From: Penium margaritaceum
Lineage: Eukaryota > Streptophyta > Zygnematophyceae > Desmidiales > Peniaceae
Length of the DNA: 64,000 nucleotides
Reading direction: 5' to 3'
Assembly: GCA_023375785.1 (NCBI GenBank)
Contig: SZWC01004879.1
Span: 38,996-102,995, forward strand
How positions within the stretch are numbered: position 1 is the stretch's first letter; each line of letters starts with the position of its first letter. Position numbers and translations under genes: made by a program. The notes below the pieces were generated by a model. The model ran no database searches and had not been told where the DNA came from. It saw only the letters and a list, made by a program, of their open reading frames with translations. Positions 1 to 10,722 of this stretch are shown in pieces.

Positions 1-805
1 AACTAGGGCGTAACTAGGGCGCAACTAGGGCGCAACTAGGGCGCAACTAGGGCACAACAAGGGCGCAACTAGGGCGTAACTAGGGCGCAACTAGGGTGCA
101 ACTAGGGCGCAACGAGGGCGCAACTAGGGTGCAACTAGTGTGCAAGTTGGGCGCAACTAGGGCGCAACTAAGGCGCAACTAGGACGCTAGTAGGACGCAA
201 CTAAGGGCGAACCTAGGGGACAACTAGGGCGTAGCTAGTGTCCAACTGAGGCGCAACTCGGGCGCAAGTAGGCGCCAGTAGGGCACAAGTAGGGCGCAGC
301 TAGGATGCAACTAGGGCGCAACTAGAACACAACTAGGGCGCAGCTAGTGCGTAACTAGGGTGCAACTAGGGTGCAAGTAGGACGCACCTAGGGCGCAACT
401 AGGGCGCCCGGGCGCAACTAGGGCGCAACTAGGAGGCAACTAGGATGCAACTAAGACGCAACTAGGGTGCAAGTAGGGTGAAATTAGGGCGCAAGTAGGG
501 CGCAAGTAGGGCACAACTAGGGCACAACTAAGGCGTAACAAGGGCGCAACTAGGGCGCAATTATGGCGCAACTAGGGTGCAACTATGGCGCAACTAGGGT
601 GCAACTAGGGTGAAACTACGGCGCAACTAGGGCGCAACTAGAGCGTAACTACGGCGCAACTAGGGGGCAACTAGGACGCAACTACGGCGCAACTAGGGCG
701 TAACTAGGGCGCAACTAGGGTGCAACTAGGGCGCAACGAGGGCGCAACTAGGGTGCAACTAGTGTGCAAGTTGGGCACAAGTAAGGCGCAACTAAGGCGC
801 AACTA
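1..805. repeat. 11-bp minisatellite, irregular left part
   Basis: Tandem array of an 11-bp unit, consensus AACTAGGGCGC, with many single-base variants (GGTGC, GGCAC, GGACGC, AAGTAGG, CTATGG). Each full unit carries the palindromes CTAG and GCGC. Eleven is not a multiple of three, so the unit cycles through all frames and the CTAG supplies stops; no open frame exists. A variant string around 67-150 recurs at about 690-775. The function is unknown. Confidence 0.95.
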
Positions 806-2125
806 GCGCACAAGTAGGGCACAAGTAGGACGCAAGTAGGGCGCAACTAGGGCGCAACTAGCGCACAAGTAGGGCACAAGTAGGACGCAAGTAGGGCGCA
901 ACTAGGGCGCAACTAGCGCACAAGTAGGGCACAAGTAGGACGCAAGTAGGGCGCAACTAGGGCGCAACTAGCGCACAAGTAGGGCACAAGTAGGACGCAA
1001 GTAGGGCGCAACTAGGGCGCAACTAGCGCACAAGTAGGGCACAAGTAGGACGCAAGTAGGGCGCAACTAGGGCGCAACTAGCGCACAAGTAGGGCACAAG
1101 TAGGACGCAAGTAGGGCGCAACTAGGGCGCAACTAGCGCACAAGTAGGGCACAAGTAGGACGCAAGTAGGGCGCAACTAGGGCGCAACTAGCGCACAAGT
1201 AGGGCACAAGTAGGACGCAAGTAGGGCGCAACTAGGGCGCAACTAGCGCACAAGTAGGGCACAAGTAGGACGCAAGTAGGGCGCAACTAGGGCGCAACTA
1301 GCGCACAAGTAGGGCACAAGTAGGACGCAAGTAGGGCGCAACTAGGGCGCAACTAGCGCACAAGTAGGGCACAAGTAGGACGCAAGTAGGGCGCAACTAG
1401 GGCGCAACTAGCGCACAAGTAGGGCACAAGTAGGACGCAAGTAGGGCGCAACTAGGGCGCAACTAGCGCACAAGTAGGGCACAAGTAGGACGCAAGTAGG
1501 GCGCAACTAGGGCGCAACTAGCGCACAAGTAGGGCACAAGTAGGACGCAAGTAGGGCGCAACTAGGGCGCAACTAGCGCACAAGTAGGGCACAAGTAGGA
1601 CGCAAGTAGGGCGCAACTAGGGCGCAACTAGCGCACAAGTAGGGCACAAGTAGGACGCAAGTAGGGCGCAACTAGGGCGCAACTAGCGCACAAGTAGGGC
1701 ACAAGTAGGACGCAAGTAGGGCGCAACTAGGGCGCAACTAGCGCACAAGTAGGGCACAAGTAGGACGCAAGTAGGGCGCAACTAGGGCGCAACTAGCGCA
1801 CAAGTAGGGCACAAGTAGGACGCAAGTAGGGCGCAACTAGGGCGCAACTAGCGCACAAGTAGGGCACAAGTAGGACGCAAGTAGGGCGCAACTAGGGCGC
1901 AACTAGCGCACAAGTAGGGCACAAGTAGGACGCAAGTAGGGCGCAACTAGGGCGCAACTAGCGCACAAGTAGGGCACAAGTAGGACGCAAGTAGGGCGCA
2001 ACTAGGGCGCAACTAGCGCACAAGTAGGGCACAAGTAGGACGCAAGTAGGGCGCAACTAGGGCGCAACTAGCGCACAAGTAGGGCACAAGTAGGACGCAA
2101 GTAGGGCGCAACTAGGGCGCAACTA
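806..2125. repeat. 55-bp higher-order minisatellite, 24 copies
   Basis: Five 11-bp units form a 55-bp block (three AAGTA-type units followed by two AACTA-type units) repeated from 806 to 2125. Block starts run 806, 861 and so on to 2071, which is 24 blocks. I see no difference between blocks by eye, whereas the 11-mers on both sides vary freely. This indicates very recent amplification or homogenisation of one block; an assembly artefact in copy number is also possible. Confidence 0.95.
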
Positions 2126-2872
2126 GGGTGCAATTAGGGCGCAACTAGGGTGCAACTAGGGCGCAACTAGGGCACAACTAGGGCACAACTAAAACGCAAC
2201 TAGGTCGCAACTAGGGCGCAACTTGGGCGCAACTAGGGTGCAACTAGGGCGCAACTAGGGCTCAACCGGGGAGCAACCAGGGCGCAACTAGGGCGCAGCT
2301 AGGGCACAACTAGGGTGCAACTAGGGCGCAACTAGGGTGCAACTAGTGTGCAAGTTGGGCGCAAGTACGGCGCAACTAAGGCGCAACTAGCGCGCAAGTA
2401 GGGCACAAGAAGGACGCAACTAGGGCGCAACTATGGCACAACTAGGACGCAGCTAGTGCCCAAGTAAGGCACAACTAGGGCGCAAGAAGGGTGCCACTAG
2501 GGCGCAAGTAGGGTGCAATAAGGACACAAATAGGGTACAACTAGAGCGCAACTAGGGTGCGACTAGGGCGCAACTAGGGCGTGACTAGGGCGCGACTAGG
2601 GCGCGACTAGGGCGCAACTAGGGTGCATTTAGGGCGCAACTAGGTCGCAACTAGGGCGCAACTAGGACGGAACTATGGTGGAACTAGGGCGCAACTAGGG
2701 CGCAACTAGGGTGCAACTAGTGTGCAAGTTGGGCGCAACTAGGGCGCAACTATGGTGGAACTAGGGCGCAACTAGGGCGCAACTAGGGTGCAACTAGTGT
2801 GCAAGTTGGGCGCAACTAGGGCGCAACTAAGGCGCAACTAGGACGCTAGTAGGACACAACTAAGGGCGAACC
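2126..2872. repeat. 11-bp minisatellite, irregular right part
   Basis: Continuation of the 11-bp unit array with the same kinds of variant as the left part. The marker GTGTGCAAGTTGGGC occurs at about 2347, 2721 and 2798, and also near 139 and 763. The last units (about 2810-2872) match the order of variants near 150-213, then break off in GAACCT. No gene is present. Confidence 0.93.
2674..2827. repeat. 77-bp tandem duplication in the minisatellite
   Basis: The rare variant TATGGTGG starts at 2674 and again at 2751. The 77 bases (7 x 11) that follow each are the same by eye, giving two adjacent copies, 2674-2750 and 2751-2827. This is a second, shorter higher-order unit independent of the 55-bp one. 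Confidence 0.85.
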
Positions 2873-2874
2873 TG
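2873..2874. other. Junction of minisatellite and 190-bp satellite
   Basis: The 11-bp array stops in GAACCT (ends 2873) and satellite starts at 2874 inside monomer C, minus orientation (GGTCATGGACAG). Near 216 the same minisatellite string GAACCT continues as AGGGG, so the last minisatellite unit is cut, not decayed. The change is abrupt, with no spacer. Confidence 0.85.
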
Positions 2875-5800
2875 GTCATGGACAGTGACACATGCCTACT
2901 TTGGTTGGTCATCGTGCATGGTCTCCACACCGTGCCACAGCGTATTGAAGCCCCTTGTGCTTGCTATTTGATACTTGGTGTTCCCAACCCATTCTTTCCC
3001 CCTCTGACCATTTGTGACTCGTATTATGAGTTGTCAACGTTGACCACACACAGCGGATTTCTTTGGTCAAAGGCAGTACATATGCCTACTTTGGATGGTC
3101 ATTGTGCATGGTAGCCACACTGTGCTACTACTGACTGAAGGTCGTTGTGCTTGGTAGTTGAGAACTGATATTTCCATAGCATTGTTTCATCTCCTGACCG
3201 TTTGTGACTCGTGTTATGGTTGGTCAACGTTGACCACCCATATTGAAATTCTCTGGACATGATCAGTGACATATGCCTAGTTTGGTTGTTTGGTGTGCAT
3301 ATTAGCCACACCGTGCCACTACGTATTGAAGTTCTTTGTCCTTTGTAGTCGATACATAGGCTTCCAAAACCATTGTCCCTCCCTCTGACCATTTGTGACT
3401 CGTGTTATGAGTTGTCAATATTGACCACACATAGTGGACTTCTTCGGTCGTATTCAGTGACGTATGCATCCTTTGGTTGGTCATTGTGCACGCTAGCCAT
3501 ACCGTGCCACTACTTGTTGAAGGTCTTTGGACTTGCTAGTTGATAACTAGTGTTCCCAACCCATTGTTTTCCCCTCTGACCATTTGTGAATCGTGTTATG
3601 CGTTTTCAACGTTGACCACATGAAGTGAAATTTGTTGGTCATGGTTCGTGACATATGCATACTTTGGTTGGTCACTGTGCATTGAAGCCACATTGTGCCA
3701 CTACATATTGAAGGNTTATGAGTTGTCAATGTTGACCACACATAGTGGACTTCTTCGGTCGTATTCAGTGACGTATGCATCCTTTGGTTGGTCATTGTGC
3801 ACGCTAGCCATACCGTGCCACTACTTGTTGAATGTCTTTGGACTTGCTAGTCGATAACTAGTGTTCCGAACCCATTGTTTTCCCCTCTGACCATTTGTGA
3901 ATCGTGTTATGCGTTTTCAACGTTGACCACATTAAGTGAAATTTGTTGGTCGTGGTTCGTGACATATGCATACTTTGGTTGGTCACTGTACATCGAAGCC
4001 ACATTGTGCCACTACATATTGACGATATTTGTACTTGCTAGTTGATAACTAGTATTCACAAACCATTATCTTCCACCCTGACCATTTTTCACTCGTGTTA
4101 TGAGTCGTCAAAGTTTACCACACTTAGTGACATTATTTCGTCATGGTCAGTGACATTTTCCTACTTTGGTTTGTCATCGTGCATGGTCTCCACACCGTGC
4201 CATGGCATATTGAAGCCCCTTGTGCTTGCTATTTGATACTTGGTGTTCCCAACCCATTCTTTCCCCCTCTGACCATTTGTGTCTCGTATTATGAGTTGTC
4301 AACGTTGACCACACACAGCGGATTTCTTTGGTCAAAGGCAGTACATATGCCTACTTTGGTCGGTCATTGTGCATGGTAGCCACACCGTGCTACTACTGAC
4401 TGAAGGTGGCTGTACTTGGTAGCTGAGAACCAATATTCGCATAGCATTGTTTCCACTCCTGACCGTTTCTGACTCGTGTTATGGTTGGTCAACGTTGATC
4501 ACCCATATTGAAATTATCTGGTCATGATCAGTGACATATGCCTAGTTCGGTTGTTTGGTGTGCATATGAACCACACCGTGCCACTACGTATTGAAGATAT
4601 TTGTCCTTTCTAGTCAATACATAGGCTTCCCAAACCATTGTCTCTCCCTCTGACCATTTGTGACTCGTGTTATGAATTGTCAATGTTGACCACACATAGT
4701 GGACTTCTTCGGTCGTATTCAGTGACGTATGCATCCTTTGGTTGGTCATTGTGCACGCTAGCCATGTCGTGCCACTACTTGTTGAAGGTCTTTGGACTTG
4801 CTAGTTAATGACTAGTGTTCCCAACCCATTGTTTTCCCCTCTGACCACTTGTGACTCATGTTATGCGTTTTCAACGTTGACCACATGAAGTGAAATTTGT
4901 TGGTCATGGTCCGTGACATATGCATACTTTGGTTGGTCACTGTGCATTGAAGCCACATTGTGCCACTACATATTGAAGGTATTTGTACTTGCTAGTCGAT
5001 AACTAGTATTCACAAACCATTATCTTCCACACTGACCATTTGTGACTCGTGTTATGAGTTGTCAAAGTTTACCACACTTAGGACATTATTTGGTCATGGA
5101 CAGTGACACATGCCTACTTTGGTTGGTCATCGTGCATGGTCTCCACACCGTGCCACAGCGTATTGAAGCCCCTTGTGCTTGCTATTTGATACTTGGTGTT
5201 CCCAAACCATTCTTTCCCCCTCTGACCATTTGTGACTCGTATTATGAGTTGTCAACGTTGACCACACACAGCGGATTTCTTTGGTCAAAGGCAGTACATA
5301 TGCCTACTTTGGACAGTCATTGTGCATGGTAGCCACACTGTGCTACTACTGAATGAAGGTCGTTGTGCTTGGTAGTTGAGAACTGATATTTCCATAGCAT
5401 TGTTTCATCTCCTGACCGTTTCTGACTCGTGTTATGGTTGGTCAACGTTGACCACCCATATTGAAATTCTCTGGACAAGATCAGTGACATATGCCTAGTT
5501 TGGTTGTTTGGTGTGCATATTAGCCACACCGTGCCACTACGTATTGAAGTTATTTGTCCTTTGTAGTCGATACATAGGCTTCCGAAACCATTGTCCCTCC
5601 CTCTGACCATTTGTGACTCGTGTTATGAGTTGTCAATATTGACCACACATAGTGAACTTCTTCGGTCGTAATCAGTGACGTATGCATCCTTTGGTTGGTC
5701 ATTGTGCACGCTAGTCATACCGTGCCACTACTTGTTCAAGGTCTTTGGACTTGCTAGTTGATAACTAGTGTTCCGAACCCATTGTTTTCCCCTCTGACCA

Positions 5801-6322
5801 TTTGTGAATCGTGTTATGCGTTTTCAATATTGACCACATGAAGTGAAATTTGTTGGTCGTGGTTCGTGACATATGCATACTTTGGTTGGTCACTGTACAT
5901 TGAAGCCACATTGTGCCACTACATATTCACGGTATTTGTACTTGCTAGTTGATAACTAGTATTCACAAACCATTATCTTCCACCCTGACCATTTGTGACT
6001 CGTGTTATGAGTTGTCAAAGTTTACCACACTTAGTGACATTATTTCGTCATGGTCTGTGACATATGCCTACTTTGGTTTGTCATCGTGCATGGTCTCCAC
6101 ACCGTGCCAAGGCATATTGAAGCCCCTTGTTCTTGCTATTTGATACTTGGTGTTCCCAAACCATTCTTTCCCCCTCTGACCATTTGTGTCTCGTATTATG
6201 AGTTGTCAACGTTGACCACACACAGCGGATTTCTTTGGTCAAAGGCAGTACATATGCCTACTTTGGTCGGTCATTGTGCATGGTAGCCACACCGTGCTAG
6301 TACTGACTGAAGGTGGTTGGGA
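2874..6322 (-). repeat. 190-bp satellite HOR array, minus orientation
   Basis: Five-monomer HOR read on the minus strand, in the order C, B, A, E, D along the plus strand. The C/B boundary lies near 2938, 4203, 5156 and 6109: the last three are 953 bp apart, and the first interval is 1265 bp because about 312 bp is repeated at the N at 3715. Monomers D and E carry the T2 markers (ACCAACAAATTTCAC; GAATACGACCGAAGAAGTCC). Short open frames here are satellite frames, not genes. Confidence 0.93.
3715..3715. other. Single N at a HOR register break
   Basis: Left of the N the sequence reads through D into the edge of C (minus orientation); right of it it restarts inside E. About 312 bp (part of E plus D) is therefore present twice. 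It is either a contig join or a real duplication joined with an unknown base. Confidence 0.8.
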
Positions 6323-6330
6323 CGATATGA
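6318..6330. other. Satellite inversion junction
   Basis: Orientation flips within a few bases. Up to about 6322 the sequence is minus-oriented B followed by the last ~20 bp of A. From about 6326 it is plus-oriented, starting in the last ~12 bp of B (GATATGACACGG) and going into C. The breakpoints lie in different monomers but at a similar distance from the monomer end. The two arms are the same HOR haplotype (T2). Confidence 0.88.
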
Positions 6331-9300
6331 CACGGTGTGGAGACCATGCACGATGACCAACCAAAGTAGGCATATGTCACTGACCATGACCAAATAATGT
6401 CACTAAGTGTGGTAAACCTTGACAAAGCATAACACGAGTCACAAATGGTCAGGGTGGAAGATAATGGTTTGTGAATACTAGTTATCGACTAGCAAGTACA
6501 AATACCTTCAATATGTAGTGGCACAATGTGGCTTCAATGCACAGTGACCAACCAAAGTATGCATATGTCACGAACCATGACCAACAAATTTCACTTCATG
6601 TGGTCAACGTTAAAAATGCATAACACGATTCACAATTATCAGAGGGGAAAACAATGGGTTGGGAACACTAGTTATCAACTAGCAAGTCCAAAGACATTCA
6701 ACAAGTAGTGGCACGGTGTGGCTAGCGTGCACATTGACCAACCAAAGGATGCATACATCACTGAATACGACAGAAGAAGTCCACTATGTGTGGTCAACAT
6801 TGACAACTCATAACATGAGTCACAAATGGTCAGAGGGAGAGACAATGGTTTGGGAAGCCTATGTATTGACTAGAAAGGACAAATAAATTCAATACGTAGT
6901 GGCACGGTGTGGCTAACATGCACACCAAACAACCAAACTAGGCATATGTCACTGATCATGATCAGGGAATTTCAACATGGGTGGTCAACGTTGACCAGCC
7001 ATAACACGAGTCACAAACGGTCAGGAGAGGAAACAATGCTATGCGAATCTTGGTTCGCAACTACCAAATACAACGACCTTCAGTCGGTAGTAGCACGGTA
7101 TGGCTACCATGCACGATGACCATCCAAAGTAGGCATATGTACTGCCTTTCACCAAAGAAATCCGCTGTGTGTGGTCAACGTTGACAACTCATAATACAAG
7201 TCACAAATGGTCAGAGGGGGAAACAATGGTTTGGGAACACCAAGTATCAAATAGCAAGCACAAGGGGCTTCAATACGCTGTGGCACGGTGTGGAGACCAT
7301 GCACGATGACCAACCAAAGTAGGCATATGTCACTGACCATGACCAAATAATGTCACTAAGTGTGGTAAACTTTGACACCTCATAACACGAGTTACAAATG
7401 GTCAGGGTGGAAGATAATGTTTTGTGAATACTAGTTATCGACTAGCAAGTACAAATATCTTCCATATGTAGTGGCACAATGTGGCTTCAATGCACAGTGA
7501 CCAACCAAAGTATGCACATGTCACGCACCATGGCCAAGAAATTTCACTTCATGTGGTCAACGTTGAAAACGCATAACACGATTCACAAATGGTCAGAGGG
7601 GAAAACAATGGGTTGGGAACACTAGTTATCAACTAGCAAGTCCAAAGACATTCAACAAGTAGTGGCACGGTATGGCTAGCATGCACATTGACCAACCAAA
7701 GGATGCATACGTCACTGAATACGACAGAAGAAGTCCACTTTGTGTGGTCAAAATTGACAACTCATAACATGAGTCACAAATGGTCAGAGGGAGAAACCAT
7801 GGTTTGGGAAGCCTATGTATCGACTAGAAAGGACAAAGAAATTCAATACGTAGTGGCACGGTGTGGCTAATATGCACACCAAACAACCAAACTAGGCATA
7901 TGTCACTGATCATGATCAGATAATTTCAACATGGGTGGTCAACGTTGACCAGCCATAACACGAGTCACAAACGGTCAGGAGAGGAAACAATGCTATGCGA
8001 ATCTTGGTTCTCAACTACCAAGTACAACGACCTGCAGTCGATAGTAGCACGGTGTGGCTACCATGCACAATGACCAACCAAAGTAGGCATATGTACTACC
8101 TTTGACCAAAGAAATCCGCTGTGTGTGGTCAACGTTGACAACTCATAATACGAGTCACAAATGGTCAGAGGGGGAAACAATGGTTTGGAAACACCAAGTA
8201 TCAAATAGCAAGCACAAGGGGCTTCAATACGCTGTGGCACGGTGTGGAGACCATGCACGATGACCAACCAAGGTAGGAATATGTCACTGACCATGACCAA
8301 ATAATGTCACTAAGTGTGGTAAACTTTGACAACTCATAACACGAGTCACAAATGGTCAGAGGGGGAAACAATGGTTTGGAAACACCAAGTATCAAATAGC
8401 AAGCACAAGGGGCTTCAATACGCTGTGGCACGGTGTGGAGACCATGCACGATGACCAACCAAGGTAGGAATATGTCACTGACCATGACCAAATAATGTCA
8501 CTAAGTGTGGTAAACATTGACAACTCATAACACGAGTCACAATTGGTCAGGGTGGAAGATAATGGTTTGTGAATACTAGTTATCGACTAGCAAGTACAAA
8601 TACCTTCAATATGTAGTGGCATAATGTGGCTTCAATGCACAGTGACCAACCAAAGTATGCATATGTCACGAACCATGACCAACAAATTTCACTTCATGTG
8701 GTCAACATTGAAAACGCATAACACGATTCACAAATGGTCAGAGTGGAACACAATGGGTTGGGAACACTAGTTATCAGCTAGCAAGTCCAAAGACCTTCAA
8801 CAAGTAGTGGCACGGTATGGCTTGCGTGCACAATGACCAACCAAAGGATGCATACGTCAATGAATACGACCCAAAAAGTCCACTATGTGTGGTCAACATT
8901 GACAACTCATAACACAGCTCACAAATGGTCAGAGGGAGAGACAATGGTGTGGGAAACCTATGTATTGACTAGAAAGGACAAAGAACTTCAATACGTAGTG
9001 GCACGGTGTGGCTAATATGCACACGAAACAACCAAACTAGGCATGTCACTGATCATGACCAGAGAATTTCAATATGGGTGGTCAACGTTGACCAACAATA
9101 ACACGAGTCACAAACGGCCAGGAGAGGAAACAATGCTATGCGAATATTGGTTCTCAACTAACAAGTACAACGAACTTCAGTCAATAGTAGCACGGTGTGG
9201 CTACCATGCACAATGACCGACCAAAGTAGGCATATATGCTGCCTTTGACCAACGAAATCCGCTGTGTGTGGTCAACGTTGACAACTCATAATACGAGTGA

Positions 9301-9758
9301 CAAATGGTCAGAGGGGGAAACAATGGTTTGGGAACACCAAGTATCAAATAGCAAGCACAAGGGGCTTCAATACACTGTGGCACGTTGTGGACACCATGCA
9401 CGATGATCAACCAAAGTATGCATATGTCACTGACCATGACCAAATAATGTCACTAGGTGTGGTAACCTTTGACACCTCATAACACAAGTCACAAATGGGC
9501 AGGGTGGACGGTAATGGTTTGTGAATACTAGTTATCGACTAGCAAGTACAAATACCTTCAATATGTAGTGGCACAATGTGGCTTCAATGCACAATGAGCA
9601 ACCAAAGTATGCATATGTCACTAACCATGACCAACACATTTCACTTCATGTGGTCAACGTTGAAAATGCATAACACGAGTCACAAATGGTCAGAGGGAGA
9701 AACAATGGTTTCAAAACGCTATGTATCCTATAGCAAGTACAAATATCTTTCGTATGCA
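6326..9758 (+). repeat. Plus-oriented HOR array, T2 block 1
   Basis: HOR copies with monomer A starting at 6899, 7853 and 8998. The first interval is 954 bp; the second is 1145 bp because of an extra 191-bp C/B monomer. T2 markers: D has ACCAACAAATTTCAC, A has CACTGATCATGACC, E has GGTTTGGGAAGCC. The block runs into cassette 1. No gene is supported. Confidence 0.93.
8234..8615 (+). repeat. 191-bp duplication making a 6-mer HOR
   Basis: Monomer C starts at 8234 and again at 8425. The first copy begins as C, then after the core CACAAATGGTCAG continues as the second half of B, so it is a C/B chimera. Both copies share the private string CCAAGGTAGGAATATGTC, which shows one is a direct copy of the other. 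This fits unequal exchange between C and B within the conserved core. Confidence 0.88.
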
Positions 9759-10268
9759 TTGGCACGGTGTGGCTACCGTGCACAATGACCTGTCCAAGTA
9801 GGCATACATCACTGCTCATGACCAAAGAAGTTTCGTGTGTGTGGTCAACATTCACACCTCATAATACAAGTAAACAATGGGCAGAGGGAGAACCAATGGT
9901 TTGGGATTACTTGGTATCGACTAGCAAGTACAAAGACATTCGATAAGTGGTGGCACGGTGTGGCTACCATGCACAATGACCAACCAAAGCATTATTGTGT
10001 CACTGAATATCATAAAAAGAGTTTCACTGTGTGTTGTCAGCTTTCCTTCTTACGGCTGGTCAATCGGAGCAATGGTTGAGAGGTTATTCAAGCTCAAAGT
10101 TGCAAATTTTGAAATTCCATCTACATCTAATCTTTATGAATAAACTAACTTTGTTATCATTCGTAAATTTGAAAACTACCCTCTAATCTTTCACCCCCTT
10201 TTTTGATGCCCTTTACCCATAGGAACCCTTATAATGTCATTTGGACATCATATGAACACCGTGCGAGT

Positions 10269-10323
10269 TGGCTTAGTTCTTATAGAGCTAGATCCTGGAG
10301 CGATAGATCCTAGGTTTGAATCC
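10269..10323 (+). promoter_or_regulatory. tRNA-like Pol III A and B boxes, copy 1
   Basis: A box TGGCTTAGTTC (10269) fits TRGCNNAGNNG loosely, and it is followed by TAGAGC as in tRNA D arms (GCT pairs with AGC). B box GGTTTGAATCC (10313-10323) differs from the consensus GGTTCGAATCC at one base. The T-arm stem CTAGG/CCTCG pairs at four of five positions. Box spacing of 44 bp is in the tRNA/SINE range. Whether it is transcribed is unknown. Confidence 0.65.
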
Positions 10324-10361
10324 TCGTACGCGAAATATAGAATAGGCTTGCGACCTGGCGC

Positions 10362-10521
10362 GGGGGGGGGGGNNNNNNNNNNNNNNNNNNNNNNNNNNNN
10401 NNNNNNNNNNNNNNNNNNNNNNNNNNNNNNNNNNNNNNNNNNNNNNNNNNNNNNNNNNNNNNNNNNNNNNNNNNNNNNNNNNNNNNNNNNNNNNNNNNNN
10501 NNNNNNNNNNNNNNNNNNNNN
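10362..10521. other. Assembly gap of 149 N next to a G11 run
   Basis: G11 (10362-10372) is followed by N at 10373-10521, then TGTTGTGATACC. In copies 2 and 3 the G run is separated from the matching string by only about 2-6 bases (35104-35109; 41486-41487). The gap therefore probably hides very little sequence, and a poly-G sequencing dropout explains it. Confidence 0.85.
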
Positions 10522-10560
10522 TGTTGTGATACCTCAACTCTACCTTCGAGCCTAAGCCGT

Positions 10561-10576
10561 GGGGGGGTAGGGGGGG
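10561..10576 (+). other. G7-TA-G7 tract, potential G-quadruplex, copy 1
   Basis: Two runs of seven G separated by TA. Each run can be split as GGG-G-GGG, so four G3 tracts with short loops are available. A second tract, G6-T-GGG-A-GGG, lies at 10632-10645 but has one G too few for the same split. Copies 2 and 3 have matching tracts. Confidence 0.7.
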
Positions 10577-10644
10577 TGTCATAATGCGGTCGCAAATCTG
10601 TCCTCCAGGTCGTCCACGGAACATCCCTCTAGGGGGGTGGGAGG

Positions 10645-10722
10645 GAGTATTCCAGTGAAGGCACGGTGTGGCTACAATGCAAACTGATCAACCAAAGAAT
10701 TCTTGAGTATTTCAGTGAAGGC
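10645..10722 (+). repeat. 18-bp direct repeat around a captured satellite fragment
   Basis: GAGTATTCCAGTGAAGGC (10645-10662) is repeated with one change at 10705-10722. Between the two lie 42 bases whose first part matches a satellite monomer start (ACGGTGTGGCTAC, then CAACCAAAG). Copies 2 and 3 have a single copy of the 18-mer and no satellite fragment. It looks like a local duplication or template switch that took in satellite DNA. Confidence 0.8.

Noticed and set aside
806-2125. CRISPR array
   Set aside because: Repeats are contiguous 11- and 55-bp units with no unique spacers and no cas genes; the setting is eukaryotic satellite.
1-2872. Telomeric or variant telomere repeat, because the 11-mer contains CTAGGG
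   Set aside because: Units vary at random, contain CpG-rich GCGC, show no terminal-type purity and are followed directly by an internal satellite. A minisatellite fits better.
10269-10335. Functional tRNA gene
   Set aside because: A and B boxes and parts of the D and T arms are present, but I find no acceptor stem pairing and no credible anticodon arm shared by the copies. It is tRNA-derived, not a tRNA.
10234-10624. Open frames of 104-116 residues around 10.3-10.6 kb
   Set aside because: They exist only because the 149 N are read as unknown residues; the rest is tRNA-like and poly-G sequence.
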